From: Kaistella sp. SH40-3
GTDB lineage: Bacteria > Bacteroidota > Bacteroidia > Flavobacteriales > Weeksellaceae
Direction of reading: 5' to 3'
NCBI RefSeq assembly: GCF_030686865.1
Contig: NZ_JAQYUS010000003.1
Location: 186,001-250,000, forward strand
Length of the DNA stretch: 64,000 bases
The translations under genes and the position numbers were made by a program. Shown piece by piece: positions 41,149 to 49,539 of the stretch; the first letter of the stretch is position 1, and each line of letters starts with the position of its first letter. The notes under the pieces were generated by a model that was given only the letters and a program-made list of their open reading frames with translations, made no database searches and was not told the DNA's origin.

Positions 41149-42345
41149 ATGAAAAAGAAGTTCACTTTAAAAAAAGCCATCTATATTCTCTTGGCAGTAA
41201 TCTTTGCCACGGCACTGTTTATGGGAATTAAATATCTGATCTCATCCAATTCTAAAGAAAGCGAACAGTTTTTGACTAAAAAACCATTCGTTCAAAACAT
41301 GGACGATAAAGTAATGGCAACTGGAAAAATTGTACCGAGAGAGGAAATTGAAATCAAACCCAATATTTCTGGGATTATCGATAAAATTCTAGTGACCGAA
41401 GGTGATAAAGTTACCGCTGGACAATTGGTTGCGACCATTAGAATTGTACCGAGCATTCAGAATGTGAACGCTGCACAACAAGAAATTAACAACGCGAATC
41501 TGCAGATTAGCAATGCTCAAATTAATGTATCGCAACAGCAAAAACAATTTGCAATGCAAGAAAGATTGTATTCGCAAGGCGTAATTTCTAAGCAAGAATA
41601 TATTTCGGCACAACAGCAATTACAATCTACGCAGCAAGCATTACGAAATGCGCAACAACAAAGACAAACGGCTCAAAAAAACCTACAAATCGCAAAAACG
41701 GGTGCAACTCCAGAATTGGCTGGTTTGGCAACCACTCAAATTCGATCCAAAGCGAATGGAACTGTTTTAGAAGTTCCCGTAAAAGTTGGAAGTCAGGTCA
41801 TTGAGGCGAATTCATTTAATGCAGGAAGTACTATTTGTTCCATCGCAGATTTAAATTCTCTTATTTTTGAAGGAACGATTGACGAAGCACAAGCCGGAAA
41901 ATTGAAAGAAGGTTTGGATATGAATGTGGTCATCGGTGCTTTGCAAAATAAATCTTTTCCAGGTCGTGTAACGATGATTGCACCGAAAGGAAAAGAGGAA
42001 AATGGAACGATTAAATTCCCAATTGAAGCCGACGTTTTTAATAAAACCAATGAATATATCCGCGCAGGATTTTCTGCAAACGGAGAAATTATTTTGAGTT
42101 CTCAGAAAAATGCTTTGCTTTTGGATGAATCTCTAATTCAATATGAAAAGGTGAATGGAAAAGATAATTCTTTCGTTGAAGTAAAACAGCCGGACGGAAA
42201 ATTCAAAAAAGTGAATGTAAAGCTCGGCGCAAGCGACGGAATTAATGTTCAGATCTTATCAGGAATTAATAAAGATTCTGAAGTGAAAGTTTGGAATCCG
42301 TCTGATAAAGATAAAGAAGCATTGAAAGAAAAGAAAGGTAAATAA
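41149..42345 (+). CDS. Efflux periplasmic adaptor subunit (MacA/HlyD-like)
   Basis: A 398-residue membrane-fusion protein. One N-terminal membrane helix (AIYILLAVIFATALFMGIKY), a lipoyl half-motif GDKVTAGQLVATI, a Gln/Ala-rich coiled coil (about residues 105-185, with repeated QQQLQST-type heptads), second lipoyl half (RSKANGTVLEVPVKVGSQV), beta-barrel and membrane-proximal domains. It links the MacB-type permeases to an outer-membrane TolC-like channel. No TolC gene follows; a terminator comes next, so the channel must be encoded elsewhere. Placing the adaptor last in the operon is the reverse of macAB in E. coli. Confidence 0.9.
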   Translation: MKKKFTLKKAIYILLAVIFATALFMGIKYLISSNSKESEQFLTKKPFVQNMDDKVMATGKIVPREEIEIKPNISGIIDKILVTEGDKVTAGQLVATIRIVPSIQNVNAAQQEINNANLQISNAQINVSQQQKQFAMQERLYSQGVISKQEYISAQQQLQSTQQALRNAQQQRQTAQKNLQIAKTGATPELAGLATTQIRSKANGTVLEVPVKVGSQVIEANSFNAGSTICSIADLNSLIFEGTIDEAQAGKLKEGLDMNVVIGALQNKSFPGRVTMIAPKGKEENGTIKFPIEADVFNKTNEYIRAGFSANGEIILSSQKNALLLDESLIQYEKVNGKDNSFVEVKQPDGKFKKVNVKLGASDGINVQILSGINKDSEVKVWNPSDKDKEALKEKKGK

Positions 42346-42370
42346 ACAATTTTACTTTTTTTTAAAATAA

Positions 42371-42404
42371 ACAAATCCCGGGAAATTTCTCGGGATTTGT
42401 TTTA
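42371..42404 (+). terminator. Rho-independent terminator of the efflux operon
   Basis: Ten-base-pair stem ACAAATCCCG / CGGGATTTGT with a 10-base loop and T-run, 26 bases after the adaptor stop. Confidence 0.9.
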
Positions 42405-42688
42405 TGTAAACACTTCTCCAGATTAATTTGAACAAATCGAAAAACGCGATGAATAAAGTATCTCAGTACCAAAAAAAAAGTACATTTTCCTAAATAACAT
42501 TTTGTGTCATTAGCAATATTTAGGGATGATTTCTAATTTATCTTGTAAAAGCACCATAAAAAAAAGGGTGATTTTTGACATTAATTTGGGTCTTTATCTC
42601 GTATGTTTCGCCTCTTATTTTGTTGAAATTTGTATTAGAAAACAGAACATTTTATTCAAGATAAAATAAAATGTAAAAAATCACCATT
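42405..42688. other. Intergenic stretch ahead of a small ORF
   Basis: Contains an inverted repeat CCTAAATA (42489-42496) / TATTTAGG (42517-42524) and a possible promoter TTGAC (42575) with TATGTTTC (42602), whose spacing is longer than usual. No gene recognised. Confidence 0.4.
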
Positions 42689-42892
42689 ATGAAAACATTT
42701 AATTTCGACGTAGATGATTGCTTTGATTCAGCCTGTAATTCTTTAAGTAAAGAAATGGGAAGTTGTAGAAATGCAGATTTAGATCTAAGCAATAAAGTTC
42801 AATTGAATAATAACCGCAAAAAAAAGAAAATGTCTTTATATGAAAAATTAGAAATTGTTTGCTTACTAATTCTGGTAAAATATTTTCTTTAA
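42689..42892 (+). CDS. Hypothetical 67-residue Cys-containing protein
   Basis: Begins MKTFNFDVDDCFDSACNSLS, with three Cys in the first 26 residues and a fourth near the end, then a basic patch (NNNRKKKKMS) and a hydrophobic C-terminus (LEIVCLLILVKYFL) that could be a short membrane-associated helix. No family recognised. Support for a real gene: ATG start, its own hairpin terminator just downstream, and a long upstream spacer that could hold a promoter. It is convergent with the membrane protein gene at 42948. Translation of this ORF remains unproven. Confidence 0.5.
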   Translation: MKTFNFDVDDCFDSACNSLSKEMGSCRNADLDLSNKVQLNNNRKKKKMSLYEKLEIVCLLILVKYFL

Positions 42893-42923
42893 AATGTTTT
42901 CTTCTTGTAAACGTAAAATTTAG

Positions 42924-42965
42924 AATCAGATATTTATTGAAAAATAATTATCTGATTTTTTTTAT
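42924..42965 (+). terminator. Hairpin terminator after the 67-residue ORF
   Basis: Arms AATCAGATA (42924-42932) and TATCTGATT (42949-42957) with a T-run. It overlaps the 3' end of the convergent gene at 42948. Confidence 0.65.
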
Positions 42966-43559
42966 TTTATTTTTTCTAAGCAAAACTGCAAGATTCAGAA
43001 ATAAAAGAAGCAATCCCAAAGTCATCCAAATTGCGGTTTTTATATTATCGAACTTGAGCGCTTCAATTTCAACTTTGGCCACATCTGCTAACTTAGAACT
43101 TTGCACGATATAGTTTCTGACCTCAACGATTTGATCTTCATTTTTATTGGGAATTGAATGTTGAGAGAAATAAACCAAATTCTTTTTACCCATATATCCT
43201 GCTACCCAAAACTGATCTGATTGATCCATTTTTAAATAATCGATTCTGTAATAATCTGTTCTAATTTTGCCAAGATGCCTGGTTTCGTATTTTAAATCAG
43301 GATCAGAATCTTCATTGATTTTAATAATATAAAAATCTAATGGAAATGGCAATTTGTTTACAACTTGTATCGTGAGAGAATCTTTCAGGAAATGATCCAC
43401 ACTTTTCTGAATGAAATAATAAGCAAAAACCACCACGGAAATTCCCACAATAACAATCCGAAGCGCTTTCGCCCAAAATTTGAATCTACCAGTTTTAATG
43501 ACGGACAGCAGTAAACAAAACGCAAGTAAAACGGCAAGCAGGAAAAACAAATAAAACAT
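42948..43559 (-). CDS. Hypothetical membrane protein with three predicted helices
   Basis: About 203 residues. Helices: MFYLFFLLAVLLAFCLLLSV at the N-terminus, a second at about residues 36-55 (IVIVGISVVVFAYYF), a soluble middle domain (about 60-160, LTIQVVNKLPFPLDFYIIKI), and a C-terminal helix (AIWMTLGLLLLFLNLAVLL). The frame is open to an ATG at 43592, but the hydrophobic start at 43559 is chosen because a near-consensus -7 word (TATCTTTA) lies four bases before it. No known family. Solitary, convergent with the 67-residue ORF. Confidence 0.65.
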   Translation of the reverse strand: MFYLFFLLAVLLAFCLLLSVIKTGRFKFWAKALRIVIVGISVVVFAYYFIQKSVDHFLKDSLTIQVVNKLPFPLDFYIIKINEDSDPDLKYETRHLGKIRTDYYRIDYLKMDQSDQFWVAGYMGKKNLVYFSQHSIPNKNEDQIVEVRNYIVQSSKLADVAKVEIEALKFDNIKTAIWMTLGLLLLFLNLAVLLRKNKIKKIR

Positions 43560-43781
43560 GGCGTAAAGATAAATAAAATTAACAACTAGCAAACCGAAAC
43601 TTCTTGCCTTAGCAAGTTATTACAAGATATTCTTTAATCTAAAAAATCATACAGCAGCAGTAATTTTTCATTATGACAAAGTCGCAAATCATAAACAAAA
43701 ATGCTGTTTTTTATTGCGGACGTAAATTCTTTTAACTTGTATCGTTTCTTTTTTAATTGTCTCCTTTTATTCGGCTCTTAT

Positions 43782-44429
43782 TCACTCTACATTCCATTCA
43801 CGGGAGAATTGGTCAAGGAAATTAAGCATAAAATCGTGTCGCTCTTCTGCTAATTTTTTCCCGGTATCTGTGTTCATTAAATCTTTTAAAAGGAGTAATT
43901 TTTCGTAAAAATGATTGATCGTTGTTCCTGTAGACTTTTTGTATTCCTCTTTTGTCATATTCAACTTTGGCTGAATTTCGGGATGATACATTAAATTATT
44001 TTTAAAGCCTCCATAATTAAAGGTTCGCGCTATTCCAATCGCACCAATAGCATCGATTCGGTCGGCATCCTGAACAATTTGAAGTTCGATAGGCAGAACA
44101 TCAGGAATTTCTCCCCTATTTTTGAAGGAAATATTTTTAATAATAAATAAAATCTGATCGATAACTTCACCAGAAACATTTTGACCTTCTAGAAATTCCT
44201 GAGAAATTTTAAGAGCCAAAGTTTCATCGCCCTCGTGAAATTTTGGATCCGCAATATCATGAAGCAAGGCAGAAAGTTCCACAACTTCTAGATTACAGGT
44301 TTCTACAGCAGCAATTTTTTTTGATAATTTCCAAACTCTTTCAATATGAAACCAATCGTGACCGGCTTCAGCACCTTCTAATTTTTCTTTAACAAAAGCG
44401 ACTGTATTTTGAATTATATTTTGGGGCAT
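43782..44429 (-). CDS. HD domain phosphohydrolase
   Basis: A 215-residue metal-dependent phosphohydrolase of the YedJ-like HD group. The metal-binding residues are visible as HDWFHIERVW near residue 21, LSALLHDIADPKF (the HD pair) near residue 58, and QDADRIDAIGAIGI near residue 118. Likely acts on nucleotides or phosphate esters; the substrate cannot be told from sequence. Cytoplasmic. It ends 352 bases from the start of the membrane protein gene and follows the lipoprotein gene at 44474 by 44 bases in the same direction, so the two may be co-transcribed. Confidence 0.88.
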   Translation of the reverse strand: MPQNIIQNTVAFVKEKLEGAEAGHDWFHIERVWKLSKKIAAVETCNLEVVELSALLHDIADPKFHEGDETLALKISQEFLEGQNVSGEVIDQILFIIKNISFKNRGEIPDVLPIELQIVQDADRIDAIGAIGIARTFNYGGFKNNLMYHPEIQPKLNMTKEEYKKSTGTTINHFYEKLLLLKDLMNTDTGKKLAEERHDFMLNFLDQFSREWNVE

Positions 44430-44473
44430 ATTTTTATAAATGAATTAGGAAGTAAAGACTTTAAGTCACAAAA

Positions 44474-45058
44474 TTATTTCGCGGTTTCTACAAACTGAAA
44501 AACCTGCTCTGTTTTAGGATTATAAATAATTGTGCTGCTGTTTGGGAATCTTTTTAATTTATAATACTCGATACTTTTATCGTTTTTAATATCTTCTAAA
44601 AAACTCATATCAATCGTATTTTCCGGCAAGAATTTCTCCACAAAACTTAATTTATCGATGAAGGTTTTCCCATCGATTTTTTTCGCTACAGTATCAGATT
44701 TCTCCTCATTCGAAGTTTCTTGATTTTCGAGATACGGAATCAACAAATCTTTATCGGCTTTATATTTAAAAACATACGCTGGCGAACCATTTGGGAACGT
44801 AAATTTCTTGCCTTTAAAATCAGAAATCATGGTAGGATCTCCCTGCGAAAAAACTTCTTTAAACTGAGTATTCTCTGCATTGGTCAAAGAATTAATGGAA
44901 TTGCTGACGGTTTCATTCAGCGTCTCTGTAACCGCAGTATGTGCTTTTTCTTTTACGCTGGTCGTTGTTTTTTCAATTTGTTCATTGATGGTTTCTTCTA
45001 TTTTTGAACAAGAATTTAACGCCAATAATGGCAAAAGAAAGATGATGTATTTTTTCAT
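44474..45058 (-). CDS. Hypothetical lipoprotein
   Basis: A 194-residue lipoprotein: signal FLLPLLALNSCS with Cys near residue 17, a helical Thr/Glu-rich linker (KIEETINEQIEKTTTSVKEK, residues 19-38) like a coiled coil, and a C-terminal globular part (FKGKKFTFPNGSPAYVFKYK, then KRFPNSSTIIYNPKTEQVFQ). No family recognised. It lies eight bases after the ABC exporter stop codon (45067), so it is almost certainly translated from the same transcript as the exporter. It may be an envelope partner of it; that is position-based inference. Confidence 0.75.
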   Translation of the reverse strand: MKKYIIFLLPLLALNSCSKIEETINEQIEKTTTSVKEKAHTAVTETLNETVSNSINSLTNAENTQFKEVFSQGDPTMISDFKGKKFTFPNGSPAYVFKYKADKDLLIPYLENQETSNEEKSDTVAKKIDGKTFIDKLSFVEKFLPENTIDMSFLEDIKNDKSIEYYKLKRFPNSSTIIYNPKTEQVFQFVETAK

Positions 45059-45066
45059 TTTTAAAT

Positions 45067-46875
45067 TTAATTTTCTTTAAAAGAACTCATTAATTTATCG
45101 AGATTAAGACTTCTTGCAGAAGCATCGAAAATATCTCGGTAAGAACCATTAAGATTGATCAATTCATCATGAGTTCCGCTTTCTACGACTCTTCCCTTTT
45201 CCATGACATAGATACAATCTGAATCTAAAATCTGCGACAAGGAATGCGAAATAATGACCACTGTTCTTCCTTCTTTTATCGCATCTAAAGAGTTTTTGAT
45301 CTGTTCCGTCGCAATTGCATCTAAACTTGCAGTTGGTTCATCCAAAAATATAATTGGTGGATCTTTCAAGAATAATCTGGCAATTGCAATTCTCTGTTGT
45401 TGTCCACCAGAAAGTTGCGTTGCATCGTGATTATACTGTTCTGGCAAATCCATGATTTGATCGTGGAGATAGGCCTTTTTCGCGGCAGTTTCTATTTCCT
45501 CAAAAGTCGCATTCATATTTCCGTAGCGAATATTATCTTCAATACTTCCCTGGAAAATATGATTCTTCTGTAGAACCAAACCGATATCGTTTCGCAAAGC
45601 CGTATTATCAAAGTCATTCAACTCAACATCATCCAGAAAAATATTTCCGGAATCGGGCAAATAAAATTTACACAACAGATTAATTACGGTGGATTTTCCA
45701 GCGCCACTTAAACCAACTAAGGCGGTGGTTTTTCCGGCTTGAATATTCATTGAAACATGGTGTAAGGCTTTCATTCCATTCGGATACGTGAAATCTACAT
45801 TCTGCAATTCAAATTTCCCTTTGATATTTTTTTCGATATAAATTCCGTTGGGTTCTGTTTGATCATCGGCATTTAAAATATCAAAATATCCTTCGGCATA
45901 AATCATGGCATCATTCATATCATCGTAAATCCGGTGAAGTTGGCGAATCGGCGCCGAAACATTATTAAACAAAAGAATATGCAACATAATCGCACCAATA
46001 GTCATTTGCTGATCGAGCACTAAATAAACGGTTAAAAGAATAATGAGCACCACGCCGAACTGTTCGATAAAAGTTTTTAAACCATCATAAAAGAAATTGG
46101 TTTTTCGGGTAAACAACTGGCTTTCCATTAACTGCATTTGCAAATCGTACTGTTTTTCACCTTCAAATTTTTCCCGAACAAAACTTTTAATCACCATAAT
46201 CGAATTGATTAAATTTAAAAGTCCCGATGTCTTTTTTTCCCGTTGATTTCTTAATTGCCGACGAACTCCAGCAAGTTTTTTCGCTTGCATAGAACTCACG
46301 GCAAAATAGATAGGAACTACAATTGTAGAAACCAAACCGACATACACATTTTGCATATACATAATCACCAAAGCAATAATTGCGTTGGAAAAAAGCGGTA
46401 AAATATCAATAAAAAAGTTTTGAACCAGTTTCGTTAAACTCTCGATTCCACGATCAATCCTTTGCTGCAGTTTTCCAGTTTCGTGATTTTCATTGGTGTA
46501 GAAAGCTACGCTGTACGTCAAGATTTTGTCAATTGCAGTCTGAGCGAGAACAGAACTGGTATTAATTCTTATTTTTTCGCCATAAAATTTTTGACCAAAC
46601 TGAATAAAAATATTAATGATTTCCTTTCCCAACAAAATCGAAGAAATAATCACCAAAACGTGAATTCCCTCATCCATAGGATTTGGGAGTTGCGTTAAAT
46701 TAGTGACTTCATCAACGGTGTATTTTAAAACCAAAGGATTCACCTGTGCCATTAAAGCACCGACAAAAGTCAGAAATAAAGTTCCGTACATCATCAAACG
46801 ATAAGGTTTAATGAAGGGAATCAGTTGCTGATAAATGTTGTAAAGAGTAACAGTTCTTTTGAAAGGTTTTGGCAT
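45067..46875 (-). CDS. ABC exporter, fused membrane and ATPase domains (MsbA-like)
   Basis: A 602-residue half-transporter working as a homodimer in the inner membrane. Six-helix membrane domain in residues of about 25-330 (MMYGTLFLTFVGALMAQVNP at helix 1), ATPase domain from about 360: Walker A GLSGAGKST, Q-loop VLQKNHIFQGS, signature LSGGQQQR, Walker B IIFLDEPTASLD, H-loop IISHSL. The family exports lipids, peptides or drugs; a substrate cannot be read. It is followed after eight bases by a lipoprotein gene. Its upstream gap of 105 bases separates it from lptB, in the same direction. Confidence 0.92.
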   Translation of the reverse strand: MPKPFKRTVTLYNIYQQLIPFIKPYRLMMYGTLFLTFVGALMAQVNPLVLKYTVDEVTNLTQLPNPMDEGIHVLVIISSILLGKEIINIFIQFGQKFYGEKIRINTSSVLAQTAIDKILTYSVAFYTNENHETGKLQQRIDRGIESLTKLVQNFFIDILPLFSNAIIALVIMYMQNVYVGLVSTIVVPIYFAVSSMQAKKLAGVRRQLRNQREKKTSGLLNLINSIMVIKSFVREKFEGEKQYDLQMQLMESQLFTRKTNFFYDGLKTFIEQFGVVLIILLTVYLVLDQQMTIGAIMLHILLFNNVSAPIRQLHRIYDDMNDAMIYAEGYFDILNADDQTEPNGIYIEKNIKGKFELQNVDFTYPNGMKALHHVSMNIQAGKTTALVGLSGAGKSTVINLLCKFYLPDSGNIFLDDVELNDFDNTALRNDIGLVLQKNHIFQGSIEDNIRYGNMNATFEEIETAAKKAYLHDQIMDLPEQYNHDATQLSGGQQQRIAIARLFLKDPPIIFLDEPTASLDAIATEQIKNSLDAIKEGRTVVIISHSLSQILDSDCIYVMEKGRVVESGTHDELINLNGSYRDIFDASARSLNLDKLMSSFKEN

Positions 46876-46980
46876 ATTTTAAACTAGAAAAAAATTTGGA
46901 ATATTCTAAGTTAACAAAAAAGCGACCACAATATACTATTACAACTGGAAATTAAATAACCATTATTGTCTCAATATTTA

Positions 46981-48042
46981 TTAAGAATCAAAAGAAAACG
47001 TTGTTAAATAATGTAACTCTGGCTTGCTGGCTGCTTTTGCGCTTGATTCTGCTTCAACTAAAGAATAATTTGAATTGATTTCTTTCTTCTGAAACAAAAA
47101 TGAATTATTAGAATTTTTGTCAACCACGTCATTAAAGATATGTTCGATTTCTGAATTTGCCAAAGAAGCAAAACTGATATCTTCAAAACCGTACATCAAT
47201 CTTAAATTATCTGTATTCTGAAAATTCTCATCTACAAAATTTTGGAATTGATTTTTAGAATCAAAATTACCTGCCCAAATATTATAGACAAAAGATTTCT
47301 TTTTGGGTTTATTTAAAATATCCTGATATACGAAATTCTCGCCCAGATAAGCATCACGAACTTGTGGATCATTGGCTAGATCATGCGGAAGTCCTTCTTT
47401 CAAAATCCGTCCTTCAAACATGATATAGGTTTTATGAGTAATCGCTAAAGTCTGCTGAACATTGTGATCGGTAATTAAAATACCAATATTTTTATCGACT
47501 AAACTTCTTACAATTTTCTGAATATCTTCTACTGCAATCGGGTCAACTCCAGCGAAAGGTTCATCTAATAAAATAAAATTCGGGCTTGTTGCAAGACAAC
47601 GTGCGATTTCAGTTCTTCTTCTTTCACCACCAGACAGTAAATCACCTCGGTTTTTACGAACATGTTGCAAAGAAAACTCTTCGATAAGTTCATCGCATTT
47701 CATCTGTTGTTCCCGCTTTGAAAGTTTGGTCAATTGCAAAACTCCCAAGATATTATCTTCCACCGACAGTTTTCTAAAAACTGAGGCTTCCTGCGCTAAG
47801 TAACCGATTCCTTTTTGGGCTCGGCGATACATGGCATCATTGGTAATCTCTTTATCATTTAAAAAAATCTTACCCGAAGTTGGTTTTACCAAGCCTACAA
47901 TCATGTAGAAACTGGTGGTTTTTCCGGCTCCGTTTGGACCGAGTAGCCCAACGATTTCGCCTTGTCGAACTTCGACTGAAACTCCTTTTACCACTTTTTT
48001 AGGGCCGTATTCTTTAATTAAATTTTCTCCGCGTAGAATCAT
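46981..48042 (-). CDS. lptB: LPS export ATPase LptB with an extra C-terminal domain
   Basis: A 353-residue protein. Residues 1-240 are a full LptB ATPase that powers lipopolysaccharide extraction: Walker A GLLGPNGAGKTT, Q-loop YLAQEASVFRKL, signature LSGGERRR, Walker B FILLDEPFAGVDP, H-loop TDHNVQQT, ending YLGENFVYQ as in stand-alone LptB. After a Lys-rich linker (KPKKK) about 100 residues follow, opening with VYNIWAGNFDSKNQFQNFV, which do not belong to LptB and recall Imm22-type immunity domains. The ATG at 48042 is chosen since homology begins there (MILRGENLIKEYG) and a -7 box sits four bases upstream; an ATG at 48093 would add 17 odd residues. Confidence 0.9.
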   Translation of the reverse strand: MILRGENLIKEYGPKKVVKGVSVEVRQGEIVGLLGPNGAGKTTSFYMIVGLVKPTSGKIFLNDKEITNDAMYRRAQKGIGYLAQEASVFRKLSVEDNILGVLQLTKLSKREQQMKCDELIEEFSLQHVRKNRGDLLSGGERRRTEIARCLATSPNFILLDEPFAGVDPIAVEDIQKIVRSLVDKNIGILITDHNVQQTLAITHKTYIMFEGRILKEGLPHDLANDPQVRDAYLGENFVYQDILNKPKKKSFVYNIWAGNFDSKNQFQNFVDENFQNTDNLRLMYGFEDISFASLANSEIEHIFNDVVDKNSNNSFLFQKKEINSNYSLVEAESSAKAASKPELHYLTTFSFDS

Positions 48043-48046
48043 GTAG

Positions 48047-48054
48047 CAAATATA
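48047..48054 (-). promoter_or_regulatory. Candidate -7 box immediately before lptB
   Basis: TATATTTG on the minus strand, a perfect TAnnTTTG match, ending only four bases before the ATG at 48042. If used, the transcript would be leaderless or nearly so. It supports the shorter start. Confidence 0.45.
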
Positions 48055-48287
48055 ATAAATTAGATGTAAGGTTGCATTAAAACCTACTTGCATACAACCA
48101 CGAAATTGAATGGTAAAAACCAGGCCAAATCCCTAAAATTATAGAACATTTAAAAGCAATAAATTCACAAAACCTTTTTAAATCTTCGCAATCATATTTC
48201 AATATTAATAAAATAGGAGAGTATATTTAAAATTCCTGCATTCCTGACAAAAAACATTGGATTTCCTTTGGAATTAAACAGATTTAC

Positions 48288-48318
48288 TTGAGTTTTCGGT
48301 TTAAAAAAATTATCTTCG
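48288..48318 (+). promoter_or_regulatory. Promoter of the sigma factor/membrane protein pair
   Basis: TTG (48288-48290), 20-base spacer, TATCTTCG (48311-48318, one mismatch to TAnnTTTG), ahead of the TTG start at 48341. Confidence 0.5.
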
Positions 48319-48340
48319 CTCTTTAGAAAAATCATCAGAT

Positions 48341-48835
48341 TTGAGTGCCAAAGAAAAAGAGTTCGCGAAACTAATTAAAGATAATCAAGGTTTGATTATC
48401 AAAGTTTCTCGACTTTATACCAATACTTTGGAGGATGAACAAGATCTTTTTCAGGAAATTGTGTTACAACTTTGGCGTTCCTACGACTCATTCAAAGGAC
48501 AATCGAAAATCTCTACTTGGATGTATCGTGTTGCACTGAATACTGCAATTACGCTCTTCAGAAAAAAAACAAAATCGCCCCAAACCGACGAATTGATGGA
48601 TTATCATCATAGTGATTTTGTAGAAATTGATGATGAAAGACAACAACATATTTCAACTCTTTATAAAGTGATTAAAATGCTACCCAATGTAGAACGTGCG
48701 ATTGTCACAATGTATTTGGATGATTTACCTTATCGTGATATTGCAGAAAACTTAGGAATTACGGAGGTTAATGCGAGAGTTAAAATGAATCGGCTGAAAA
48801 AAACTTTAAAACAACTAATGGAAAAACATGCCTGA
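48341..48835 (+). CDS. RNA polymerase sigma factor, ECF family
   Basis: A 164-residue ECF sigma factor with a TTG start (MSAKEKEFAKLIKDNQG). Region 2: TLEDEQDLFQEIVLQLWRSY and STWMYRVALNTAITLFRK; region 4: LPNVERAIVTMYLDDLPYRD and the helix-turn-helix IAENLGITEVNARVKMNRLK. The helix-turn-helix end overlaps the next gene by eight bases, so the downstream membrane protein is translationally coupled and is the natural candidate for its anti-sigma or co-sensor. A fair promoter lies 23 bases upstream of the start. Confidence 0.92.
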   Translation: MSAKEKEFAKLIKDNQGLIIKVSRLYTNTLEDEQDLFQEIVLQLWRSYDSFKGQSKISTWMYRVALNTAITLFRKKTKSPQTDELMDYHHSDFVEIDDERQQHISTLYKVIKMLPNVERAIVTMYLDDLPYRDIAENLGITEVNARVKMNRLKKTLKQLMEKHA

Positions 48836-49499
48836 ATTTGATTTAGACAGTTTCAAAGAAACTTGGCAAAAACAACCGATTGAGCCAAAATATGACAGCA
48901 GAGAAATAGAATCGATGCTGAATAAATCCTCACGGAATTATGTGAAATATATTCTCTGGATCAGTTTGGTGGAATTCATTTTAATTCTGGGAGCCAACTT
49001 GTATTATCTTTTTTTAGGAGAAGACACCACCGATTTAATGAGTGTTCTGGGGAAATTAGGAATCGATAATTCGTCAAATTTCGAAAGTACATTATCAAAT
49101 ATTTATCTTATCCTAAAAATCGTAAGTTTGGTTATGACTGCGGTTTTTGTTTACTGTTTCTACCAAAATTATCGAAAAATAAATGTAGAATCGAACCTTA
49201 AAAAGTTAATTCTGCAAATCATTAAATTTAAAAAAACGGTTCAATTGTTTATCGTGGCAAACATTGCTTTGGTCATTTTATTTACCCTGATTTTGGGAAT
49301 ATTTACGTTTTCAGTTTTAGCCGAGCAAAATATTGAATTGACCAATCCAACCTTAATCGGATTTATTGCAGGATTATTATTGACAATGGGAATAAGCGTG
49401 GTTTTAATCTGGATTTATTACCGTGTAGTCTACGGATTTATCCTAAGAAGATTGGGTAAAAATCTGGAACAACTCCAAAATATAGAAGAGGGAAATTAA
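48828..49499 (+). CDS. Four-helix membrane protein coupled to the ECF sigma factor
   Basis: A 223-residue inner-membrane protein. A soluble N-terminal segment (MPEFDLDSFKETWQKQPIEP, residues 1-42) faces the cytoplasm and could bind the sigma factor. Then come four helices: about 43-67 (ILWISLVEFILILGANLYYL), 92-112, 138-162 and 177-199 (FIAGLLLTMGISVVLIWIYY). No zinc-binding anti-sigma motif (HxxxCxxC) is present. The start overlaps the sigma gene by eight bases, and a terminator whose stem includes the stop region closes the operon. An anti-sigma or signal-sensing role is inferred from coupling and layout. Confidence 0.75.
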   Translation: MPEFDLDSFKETWQKQPIEPKYDSREIESMLNKSSRNYVKYILWISLVEFILILGANLYYLFLGEDTTDLMSVLGKLGIDNSSNFESTLSNIYLILKIVSLVMTAVFVYCFYQNYRKINVESNLKKLILQIIKFKKTVQLFIVANIALVILFTLILGIFTFSVLAEQNIELTNPTLIGFIAGLLLTMGISVVLIWIYYRVVYGFILRRLGKNLEQLQNIEEGN

Positions 49500-49520
49500 T
49501 TCAATTCCCCTCTTCTTTTT
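49485..49520 (+). terminator. Terminator of the sigma/membrane protein operon
   Basis: GAAGAGGG (49485-49492) / CCCTCTTC (49508-49515) plus a T-run; the left arm lies inside the coding end of the gene. Confidence 0.85.
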
Positions 49521-49539
49521 ATATTCTTAAAATAAATTT

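Noticed and set aside
42489..42524. Inverted repeat CCTAAATA / TATTTAGG as a regulatory site
   Set aside because: Arms are short, AT-rich and 20 bases apart; such repeats are common by chance at this base composition.
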